This document shows positions 34,939 through 45,700 of a stretch of 64,000 nt of DNA, in pieces. The DNA lies in contig VCAZ01000044.1 of assembly GCA_005784505.1 (NCBI GenBank), forward strand, positions 365,001 to 429,000, read 5' to 3'. Origin of the DNA: Bagarius yarrelli (Eukaryota; Chordata; Actinopteri; Siluriformes; Sisoridae). How positions within the stretch are numbered: the first letter of the stretch is position 1; the number at the start of each line of letters is the position of its first letter. Position numbers and translations under genes: made by a program. The notes beneath the pieces are model-generated. The model saw only the letters and a program-made list of their open reading frames with translations, was not told the origin of the DNA and searched no databases.

Positions 34939-37900
34939 ATGTACGCGGTGTTGTTTGTGTTACTGGTTGAAGCACTGGGAGTGTTGGGAGCTCCAGCTGC
35001 GGATGAGATCATGTCTCTCCCCGGGCTTTCCAAACAGCCGAGCTTTAAACAGTATTCAGGCTACTTCACCGTGGCTGGCAACAAACACCTCCACTACTGG
35101 TGCGTTTCTTCTTTTACTTCCGGTTTGTATTGTAATTTCCGGGTACCAGCCAAATTTTAGTGCTTTGTTAAAAACAAACAAAAAAAGGGCTTATTTTAGG
35201 ATTTACAGTTGTTTTACCAGCTAGTGGCAGCCTAGTGGAGATATTGTTGGACTGCTGAGTAAAAGATCATAAATTCAATCAAGGATCATAAACTCCAATC
35301 AAGGCACTCTGGATAATGCCTGAAATGTAAATGTGGTGTAGGTTTGTGGAATCGCAACATGATCCGGCGAACAGCCCTGTGGTGCTGTGGCTAAACGGAG
35401 GACCAGGATGTAGCTCACTGGACGGCCTACTTACTGAACACGGCCCTTTTCTGGTAAGATCAAAATCTTTGGAAATTTAATAAAAGCGCCAAATTGTGAG
35501 TTTCCTTAAATCTGTTACCACTTCCTGTATCTGTTAAATATCCATTGCTTTTAATCTGCTTGATCCAAAAGTTGCCATCAGTTATAGTCCCATTAGTGTG
35601 CAGCATCATGTTACATTGTTTTGTTTTTTCTCCAGGTCCAGGATGATGGTGCTACTCTACAGTACAACCCTAATTCATGGAATATGGTATGCATTAGGTT
35701 TTGTACTGGATTATAATGTGTTTCAAGAATATGACTACATTTACATTGTTTTGGAACATGCATGAGAATTTGGGTCCTGTTATAGCAGCTAGAAACGTCT
35801 GTAACTTGTCCTATTGTAGGGAAACTGAAAAACTTCAACACCACAAAATCGCTTGCTGTTACAAAGTTTATACGATGAAAACTCATTCAATGCATATTTA
35901 GATCAATTCAGGATCAAATATTTTTACAAACATGGTTTTAATTTGTTTATTAGTGTCAAGTTATGTAGATCTGCACATCAGTCACCTTGGATTAGATGTT
36001 CTACAGGCCAGCAAGCATACATTTAATTTAAAGCAGTTATATGTAAGGCTTTTACATGGTGGTTATGTAAAGAAGCGTTTTGCTCGCTTTTTTTGGCGTT
36101 TGATTGATAAATCTATGGTGCTTTACAATATGATGTAACAACTTGTGGGGAAAAGGGAAATTCAGTGGGTATTTACCCTCTACGATAAATTTCTAGAGCA
36201 GGATGAACAGCCCATTTTTCCTAAAATGATTGCATGGATTTTGTTTACATAGAAATCTGTCTAATGAGCTCTTCATAATTTGTAGATTGCTAACGTGTTA
36301 TACCTGGAGTCACCAGCAGGTGTCGGCTTTTCCTATTCTGATGACAAGATGTACAAGACCAACGATACTGAGGTGTGTGAAAATGGATAGGCTTTAAGCA
36401 AAAAAGCCTTGTCTCCTAATCCAAAATCTGAATGCTGTGAATTGGTTGTATAGTTGTGTCTGGTTTTTATTGACACACCCTCTCCCCAACATGTTGTTTT
36501 TTAGGTATCTGTGAACAACTACTTGGCCCTCAAGGAATTTTTTCGCCTTTTCCCAGAGTATAGCAAGAACGAGCTTTATCTCACTGGCGAGAGTTACGCA
36601 GGCATTTACATTCCTACACTAGCTGAGCGAGTTCTGGAGGACGATAGCCTCAACCTGAAGGTTGATTCCTTTCACATATGTGGATTATGTGTTTTGAGGG
36701 GTGATGGTGTTTTAACCTGTTTTTTTTTTCCCCATCATTTAATTTTTTAGGGTATAGCTGTTGGAAATGGCTTGTCCAGCTATGAACTGAATGACAACTC
36801 TCTTGTCTATTTTGCGTACTACCATGGACTGCTTGGAGAGAGGTTCAATTCCCTCTTATGCTTTTTTCAAATTCTTTCAAATATTTCTAGACGATAGTTT
36901 AGTTTTCTTTCAGTTAAAACTAAAGCACTGATTTCAGTTATGACTCATTTGGCTGACTTAATCACATGAATAGTCACATGCTTGTTCAGAATACCTAAAG
37001 AGGAAGTATTCCTTACCCATCCCCCCCCCTGCAGCTAGTTATTAATTATTATTTATTTTTTTTTAGGTTATAAATTGTCTTGGGTCTTCAGATTTCACTG
37101 GCATTCCAACCGTGTCAGCAACCGTAATAATAAACCATTGTGTAGATGTTGTGGATGCAACTTTTTAAAATGCTCTGTTTGAACAAATGCTCTGTTTGCT
37201 TTCTCTCAGTTTATGGGCAGCGCTGCAGAAATATTGCTGTAAAGAAGGACAGTGTAACTTCCATAACAATCCTGATACTTCCTGCTCTGCTCCAGTAAGT
37301 GTGTCCCTAAACTGCTTCGATTTATGTGGTTTAAAAAATCATTTAAGCATTTGTTTGATTTCCGCATAGGTATCGCAAGCCCAGCAGATCATCTACAATT
37401 CTGGACTTAACATTTATAATCTGTATGCTGATTGTGCTGGTGGTGTTGCTTACAGTACTAGGTGAGAGTCTGGGTCTAGTCTGATTATGGGGCACTTTCT
37501 AAAGAATAATACTTTTTGAGCCCGTCTTCCGTGAGAGGGAGTCCAACATGATCTAATTCTGTGTAAATTTTATATATATGGTGTTAGAATTAAATGCTTG
37601 GGGGGGGATTTTATTGTCCCGTTTGACAGCGCACTGAATCGCAGTCTTTAAAACTTTATTTGGGGAAATTAAATTCTAAAGATTTATTGGTTTCTCAATC
37701 TAGGAAACTTAAAAAAAAATTCCCTGGGTAAAATTCCTGCTCCATAAGGGGAACATGGTCTGCTGCTGTTCTTTATTAGAGCTTTTTTTTGTATTAACTT
37801 TGGATTTTTTCATTTTATTTTATTATTTTTTTTACAATTAAATTTGAGGATGGTGCTATAGAATAACTTGATGAATTGCTAACTTTTTTTGCTTCTTTTT

Positions 37901-40900
37901 CCAGCGTTGAAAATGGACGGGTTGTTATTCGTGACCTGGGGAATAATTTCATTAACCTAAAGTGGTCTAACTTATGGAACCAGGTAACCAAGCACACTAA
38001 ATACTGTAAAAATACATTCAGACTTTGTGGGGAGTAAAAAAAAAACTCTGGCATTTAAACCTTTAACTACAACCCTTAAATTGAAACAAATCGCCTCACG
38101 AATATGCTTGTGGCTCATTAAGTCTAAATTTGTACAGGTGCACCCTAAAATCTAGTAGAATTATAGTATTCTAATAGCCAACAGAAAAAAATGTTCAGAA
38201 AGCACATATGCATGTTACTGTCAGGTGTCCACATTATTTTAGCAATAAAAAAACTTTTACAATGGTGACTTTCGGTCCAAATCTTATACTAGAGTATACA
38301 CTATGTTTAGGTAAGGTAATACTTCATGGTCTGTCTAGTATGGTTGTGTAGTATAAATGTAATAAGTATAAAAGTAGTAGTATATTTAGGACTGAGCCCT
38401 TTGTCTATGCCAACTCTGTGGTCATGAGTAACTGTGACAAAAGTCCAATTAAAAATCTTTGTAAAACTGTTAGTTGCTCCAAACTACAGTTTATGAACAA
38501 TTTCCTTACTCTAATTTATAGTACTCTGATGATAAACCTAACACGTTTGCTTGTTCAGATAGATTTGATACTGACTTGATTTATGACTTTGTCTCTTGCA
38601 GAAATTGCGAGCACTGGGCTCCGTTTTTAAATCGCTAAAGCTTGATCCTCCCTGCGTTAACTCTACTCCATCTGCCTTATACCTAAACAACCCGTATGTC
38701 AAATCGGCTCTCCACATCTCTCCTGACGCACTTGAATGGGAAATCTGCAGGTGATTGTTCCGCATTATCTTTAATGTTTATTATGAAACTACTGAAAACA
38801 AACGCTTTATTTGCAAGGATATCCTTTGGACGTTGTAATGGTCAAATGAATGTTGCTAATAAGGTTTATGCTTTTATTGTGGTGTCCACAGTGCTGAGGT
38901 CAACCTTAACTATAGACGCCTTTTCATGGATGTGAAAAAGCAGTACCTGAAGATACTCGGTGCACTGGTGAGTTGGCTGGAATTGCATCAGTACACATAC
39001 TTCTATACAGTTTTATCTATAGGAAGTACAACTAAAGAATCTCGACGAATCAAAAAAATACATCAATGTCAGATACATATTGTTGAGGAAAAGAAAGATG
39101 AATGCGTCCAGAATTTCAGCTTTACTAATATTCCATAACTACATCCTATATAGTCAGAATTATTAGGAAACCTTTATTCTGAACTAGTCTCACTTAAACT
39201 TCTGCAATAACTTTCATACAGCCGCAAACAGCTTTTTACTAGATTTTAAAATGTGACTGGAAATTTTCCCATATAAACATGATGATGATGATGATGATGG
39301 TGAGTTCCGGCACTAATGTTGGGTGAGGAGGATCAGGTTGCAGTTGGTGTTTTGGTTCATCCTAAAGGTATTCCGTGGGGTTGAGATCCAGGCTCTGTAC
39401 TGAACACTTAAATTCTTTCACTTTAGGCAGAACACCCCTTCATGTTGCTATGACGCTCAGAGGCTTTGTGCAGAGGGGCATGTCATGCTGGAACACTTTA
39501 AATCATGTGTGCCCAAGTTTCTGGAAACAGTATGATGAACTCATTTGTGTTGCTGGATTAGATATAAACCGGGAGGAGTTAGCTCGGTGTTTAACGGAAG
39601 ACGGTTCTAACCGGAAGATTGTGGGTTCGATTTCCAGTACCACCAAGTTACCACTGCTGGGCCTCTGAGCAAGGCGCGTAACCCCCACTTGCTTAATTGT
39701 AAGCCGCTCTGGATAAGAGTGTTTGCCTAAAGCCCTAAATGTGTAGAACATGGCACATTTTCATCAGGTCCCAAAGTTACTGTAATGCATGTTGACAGGT
39801 TTTGTTATCAATGTATTTCCTGTTAGATTGTTTAAACAATAAAGAACTCTTTATAATTTTAGTCTACATTTATATTTAGGTTAACATGTTGAAGTGTTAA
39901 ATGAATAAGCCAACAGGAAAATCCTATTTTGAAACCAATGCTTTGCACAAACACTTGGCATAGCCAATACAACAAATTGGAAGGTCCTAACCCAGAAAGA
40001 ACCCCCTGGTGTACTGAGCAGCAGGCATCAAACCCTTCAGCCAAGTCAAACAACAGCTGATGACATTGTGAGAGCAGTACACTGAGGCGGGAAAATATTT
40101 AATTTCTTTTATGATTATTCTAACAGAATACCAAAAACGTATTTAAAATGTTAAAATAAAAAGTTAATTTGCATTGAATTGAGTGAAATAAGTATTTAAT
40201 TCTTTATCAGCAAGATCTCTGGCTCCTATGTGTCTTATATACAGGTGGGTTTTTTTTTTGTTTGTTTGTTTTTTTTTTTTTTTTGAAGGGACAAAACACC
40301 TGTCCACAGAATCAATCCAACAGATTCCAAACTCTCCATAGTTCTGCTCATGATCCAAAACATGCACTCGAGTAAATGTACATGCTTAAACGAGGGCTTA
40401 TGCAACGAAATATTAAGAACTATTTACTTCACGACTTTATTGGAGAATTTAAAACAAAAGGTTGTATATTGGTTGTACGTCTCACATGAATGAGTTGTCA
40501 TTACTGTCACTCATTTAACTGGTAAAGAGCTGCCATTGTTTGGGAAGCATATTGATATTGACTATTTAAATTCTTTATTTATTGTGCTTTTCTTTTACAT
40601 ACAATGCGTAACTGCAAAACTCTTATCTTATAGAAATACCGCGTGCTGGTGTACAACGGGGACGTGGATATGGCCTGCAATTTCCTCGGTGACGAGTGGT
40701 TTGTTGAATCCCTGAACCAAGAGGTAAGATTGCTACTCTAAACACTTGTTTTTATGCTGAAACCACAGAGACTGTAATTGTTGGTGAATATCCTTGCAGG
40801 TCACAGTGCAGCGCAGGCCATGGCTCTTTTTCAACGGTGAGACACAGCAGATTGGTGGATTTGTCAAAGAGTTCTCAAACCTGACATTTCTTACAGTCAA

Positions 40901-41102
40901 GGTAAAATTAAATGGAGCTGCTTGCTGGTGTTATCCTTTTTCCAGTGATATTTATTTTAAAAAGAAGTATTAACATTAACAAAAAAATATTTTTTCCCCC
41001 CACCTTTTTGTTCTTTAGGGTTCTGGTCACATGGTCCCCACTGATAAACCAATAGCAGCCTTCACAATGTTTAAACGCTTCATCACCAAACAGCCGTACT
41101 AA
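34939..41102 (+). CDS. ctsa: Cathepsin A / protective protein, lysosomal serine carboxypeptidase (471 aa)
   Basis: Lysosomal S10-family carboxypeptidase that also shields beta-galactosidase and neuraminidase-1 in a complex. Fourteen exons join in frame: 34939-35099, 35342-35453, 35636-35686, 36286-36372, 36505-36660, 36751-36842, 37210-37294, 37370-37461, 37905-37983, 38602-38750, 38892-38967, 40634-40723, 40800-40901, 41019-41102 (TAA). The start gives a signal peptide (MYAVLFVLLVEALGVLGAPA). Catalytic motifs are present: GESYAG (Ser), YNGDVDMACN (Asp) and GSGHMVPTDKP (His). The oxyanion/substrate motif NGGPGCSSLDG and ESPAGVGFSYSDD are intact, as are N-glycosylation sites NDT and NST. Human CTSA is about 480 aa, so this is full length. 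An ATG at 34915 lies upstream of the acceptor and is not favoured. Confidence 0.96.
35228..35340 (+). repeat. SINE family 1 copy ending at the ctsa exon 2 acceptor
   Basis: 'cctagtggagatattgttgg' followed by 'actgctgag' is a SINE head, and 'ggcactctggataatgcctg' with 'aaatgtaaatgtgg' is its tail. The last tail bases run straight into the splice acceptor TAG at 35339-35341. The middle with the B box is shortened. Confidence 0.6.
39320..39745. repeat. DNA-transposon fragment followed by SINE family 1 copy
   Basis: About 39,320-39,540 ('aggatcaggttgcagttggt', 'ggttgagatccaggctctgt') resembles the interior of the family seen at 42,084-42,544. About 39,575-39,745 is a forward SINE with B box GTGGGTTCGATTTCC, 'actgctgggcctctgagca' and tail 'gccgctctggataagagtgt'. 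Both lie in the 1.67-kb ctsa intron before exon 40634-40723. Confidence 0.6.
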
Positions 41103-41909
41103 TGTTTTACACGTTCTACACTGCTGCGATGGAGTTTACACTGAATCACTGTGAAGCACTCAAATGTGTGTTCCAGATTAATCAAGTTTTGGTGGCGATG
41201 TTTAGTAGCTGATTGCATTCACTGTGGGGTTTTTTTTGTTTGTTTTTTTTTAAATTAACAAATTGTGGTCAAACGCCAAGGGATCAGGATCATTTTGTTC
41301 CGGTTGCTGCATAATTCTGACCCATGGGGTTAAACTGTAGTAGCTGATCAAGTCTGGTTTGTCAAGTCTGGTTTTTTTTAATGTTTCAACTGTTAAGATG
41401 ATTCGCTGTCTCTCACAAGTGGATACAGTTGAATCTTTACAAGGGTAAAAGGGATTAGGGCTTGATTTGATGAGAAGAAATGCATGACCAAAAAAAAAAC
41501 AAACAAACTAGGAATCTTGTGGACCCGTAGCTCAGGGTTACTTTAAATTGCTTGAAGAAGGGTATCTGTCATTACAATCAGTGTTTTCTCCTTCTGTGTT
41601 CTATATTGTTCGATTGAGTGATGGACAAAATGATAAACAAACATTTTCTGAAGTGATTTAATTATTTTTTTTTTTGTTTGTCTAATAATTCCAGTCTCCA
41701 GTAGTGGAAAAAAAATGGCTAATTCAAGTAAAATGTTGTTTGGTACTATGGTAGTGTCGCAGTACGGTTAAAAACAACTCTCCAACCCGCTATAGAGTCA
41801 CCGTCACTTGTTGAATAGGATGTTCAGTAGACTTTAAAGACTAAGCCAAAATTAGTGTCATCATAACATTCTTCACCTGTTTCTATTTTACATTGTTTTT
41901 ATTACATGT

Positions 41910-41931
41910 AATAAAATTTTGGAGAAATAAA
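41910..41931 (+). promoter_or_regulatory. Poly(A) signals of ctsa
   Basis: AATAAA occurs at 41910-41915 and 41926-41931, about 810-830 bp after the stop codon. These imply a 3' UTR of roughly 0.85 kb, convergent with pltp. Confidence 0.65.
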
Positions 41932-42083
41932 TGCTTATTATTATTATTATTATTCTTTTGTTAAGTTGTTAAGCACCGTTTGCTCCAGTACAATAATTTC
42001 ATTAACAATAGCTACTACAGTACTAAAAAAAAATGCTCATCTAGAGCAGATGCAGATTTCTGAGTAATACAGTAAGGATTTAT

Positions 42084-42544
42084 AAGGAACACTACATGTG
42101 CATAAGTTTTTGGGCCTCTGACCATCACATTGTCGGGTGTTGTCTAAACATCTTATTCCCGATTTATTCTTCCCTCTATAATAATCTCCACACTTCTAGA
42201 AAGGTTTCCCACCAGATTGTGGAAGCTGACAGATTTTCTCATTCAACCATAATTATCTTACTGATTGTAGGCACTGAGGTTTGAGGGTCAGTCATGTTTC
42301 AGTTTAGCTTGAATGTATTCAGTAGAGTTGGAGTCAGGATGCTTGAGTTCTTTCACTCCAACCATAACACACCATGTCTTTATGGAGCTCAGTGCTAGAA
42401 CAGTGTTTGGGCTTCAGCGAAAGAATGATGTAATGCTACAAAATAATGTACTGTATAAAGACAAGCTTCTAGATGAGTGTGTGCCTTTAGGGAAACAGTG
42501 GTGTGATGGAACAGTGTCCAAAAACTTTTGATCATATAGTGTAC
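42084..42544. mobile_element. Non-autonomous DNA transposon between ctsa and pltp
   Basis: The left end 'aacactacatgtgcataagt' followed by 'ttttggg' and the right end 'ccaaaaacttttgatcatat' followed by 'agtgta' are imperfect inverted repeats. No transposase is encoded. It lies in the 3' region shared by the convergent genes and contains the only minus-strand AATAAA found downstream of the pltp stop (42163-42168). Confidence 0.6.
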
Positions 42545-42723
42545 ACATCTAACATATACACACAACATATCCATGTTCATATCTGGTGCAGACAATAAAA
42601 TCTTCAGGTGAAGTTAATTATGTAGCAAGCATGTGTTTTAAAGTAACTTAAATGTGCAAGTAAGCTAAGAATATGCAAATAGTAGCGAAGAAACTATATC
42701 GGTGATAAATGTTGGTCAGGTTC

Positions 42724-45700
42724 TTAAGACGACGACTTTTCAATCAGTTCCTTCAGACCACTCCGGAACTGGAGATTGGCTCCGATAGTGAGGTAACCCT
42801 GGAAAGTCAAAAAAATCAAATAGCAACTTAGATTTTTTAGTGATGTTTGGGTTTAAGGGAAAAGGCCAGATTTATTATTACTCACATCATGATACTCAAC
42901 CACATCCTCGACAAGGTCGATTCCATTCGGCAGAGGGATCTGTACGCCTTTCTTAGTGTAATCTTGCATTGCAAGTGAGAGAGAAAAATAAAGCACAGAT
43001 GTTTAGATGTAGAAACTAAAAAATGAAAGAAACCCATTTGACATTTGACACGTTCTGACATGGATACAGGAATGTAAGCGAAGATGACTTTGAATTTAAA
43101 AGAACAAACAAAAATAAAAGTGGAATAAAGATTAATACTGAAATGCGTTACTGTTTAACATGAATAATAAGCTCAAAATGTGTAGAACAAATGGAGCCAG
43201 AATCCAGAAAAACATGCTGACAATATATAATTTAGATATAAATGCTGACTTAAGGATAGTTCTGAACACTGCTGAAAAAATTGAACACTTTAAAAAACCA
43301 CTTCAGATCTCAATGGGGGAAAAAAAATCATATAGAATACCCAGTGGCGGGCGCTGCATTTGGTACCTGGGCCTTAAGTGGGGATTGACCTGACTGCTAC
43401 ACCACTTAATACCACCACCATCACATCGCAATTAACCATCAATACTACACAAAAACACAATATAACACATCGTGGCATTACAGAGAGAGAGACACCTTTG
43501 CGCATTGAGGATAAATATCAATTTTATTATTATTTTATTAGCAAGAAACCCTGTTAGGACTCCAAACTGCTACTGTACAAACGCAACTGTGCCACATACA
43601 TTATCTGAAGCAGTTCAGAATTAATATTTATGTAATAGCCTGGCAAAAACAAACAATTTAAATAAAATATATATCATACATTTATAGACAGTAAGCCAGT
43701 GTTACCGGTCTGGTCTGGAAGTGGCTATTAAACACTTTCCCGGGCTGAGACAAGCTAGTTATCTTCAGGGTTAGCCGATCTCTCCTCTCGATGTCTAACT
43801 TTTCTGGAATAATCTGCCTTAAAAACCAATTAGCAATCTGCCACTGCTAATATAGTTTAAATTACATCAGCCAGCACTACTGATTCTGGAGGCTTTGGCA
43901 GATAAGATTACCATGGCAGCACACAGAAACTGAAATTTGATTGGACAAAAAATCGAACATCAACATCCGACTGGAAGCAGTGCAGCCGAGAGAAACACTA
44001 CAAAGCAGTGTACTAAGCAGAGAATAAACTGTTGGAAATAAATTAATACAATGTAATTGGAACTAATATTAGAATTTAGGTTGTAAATTTAGGTCAGTTT
44101 CTGATATCGTTTTGGCCAGCAGAGAAGACCTTGCTGGCCCTGACTGCACACCACTGTGAATACCTATACTGATACAGACCCGGATAAGAGGTTACTAAGT
44201 AGTTTGTATGGCTCCCTCGTGCTTATATGTATGTCTGACTATATCAGAGCATGCTCCTAATGAGATGACAGGTGGGTGTTCTGGTGTATCTCCTCCCAGA
44301 TCTGGACCAAGAGCATCACAAAATGTACTAATTTATCACAAAACTTTTGTGTGTGTGTGTGTATATACACACACCACACACAAAGTTTTAGCTCACATCC
44401 TAGATCTGAATGAATGAAATATTCTTATTAAATATACTTTGTTCTTTACATAGTTGAATGTGCTGACAACAAAATCACACAAATATTATCAATGAAATGA
44501 AATCAAATTTATTAACCCATGGAGGTCTGGATTTGGAGTCACACTCAAAATTGAAGTGGAAAAAAAACACACTACACAGGCTGATCCAACTTTGATGTAA
44601 TGTCCTTAAAACAAGTCAAAATGAGGCTCAGTAGTGTGTGTGGCCTCCACGTGCCTGTATGACCTCCCTACAACGCCTGGGCATGCTCCTGATGAGGTGG
44701 CGGATGGTCTCCTGAGGGATCTCCTCCCAGAACTGGACTAAAGCGAGACATGATGTCCCAGATGTGCTCAATTGCATTCAGGTCTGGGGAACGGGCGGGC
44801 CAGTCCATAGCATCAATGCATTCTTCTTGCAGGAACTGCTGACACACTCTAGCCACATGAGGTCTAGCATTGTCTTGCATTAGGAGGAACCCAGGGGCAA
44901 CCTCACCGGCATATGGTCTCACAAGGGGTCTGAGGATCTCATCTCGGTACCTAATGGCAGTCAGGCTACCTCTGGCGAGCACATGGAGAAAAGAAATGCC
45001 ACCCCACACCATTACTGACCCACTGCCACTCTGGAGGACGTTGCAGGCAGCAGAACGTTCTCCACGGCGTCTCCAGACTCTGTCACGTCTGTCACATGTG
45101 CTCAGTGTGAACCTGCTTTCATCTGTGAAGAGCACAGGGCGCCAGTCTTGGTGTTCTCTGGCAAACACCAAACGTCCTGCACAGTGTTGGGCTGTAAGTA
45201 CCCCCCACCTGTGGACGTCGGGCCCTCATACCACCCTCATGGAGTCTGTTTCTGACCGTTAGAGCAGACACATGCACATTTGTGGCCTGCTGGAGGTCAT
45301 TTTGCAGGGCTCTGGCAGTGCTCCTCCTGTTCCTCCTTGCACAAAGGCGGAGGTAGCGGTGCTGCTGCTGGGTTGTTGCCCTCCTACGGTCTCCTTCACG
45401 TCTCCTGATGTACGGGCCTGTCTCCTGGTAGCGCCTCCATGCTCTGGACACTGTGCTGACAGACACAGCAAACCTTCTTGCCACAGCTCGCATTGATGTG
45501 CCATCCTGGATGAACTGCACTACCTGAGCCACTTGTGTGGGTTGTAGACTCCGTCTCATGCTACCACTAGAGTGAAAGCACCACCAGCATTCAAAAGTGA
45601 CCAAAACATTAGCCAGAAAGCATAGGAACTGAGAAGTGGTCTGTGGTCACCACCTGCAGAACCACTCCTTTATTGGGGGTGTCTTGCTAATTGTCTATAA

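Noticed and set aside
39575..39745. tRNA-like A and B boxes, possible tRNA gene
   Set aside because: The repeat recurs many times with a SINE tail and lacks a foldable anticodon arm, so it is a SINE rather than a tRNA gene.
45119..45604. Domesticated transposase gene
   Set aside because: A frameshift and an internal deletion break the transposase, and it lies within a pltp intron without its own promoter evidence.
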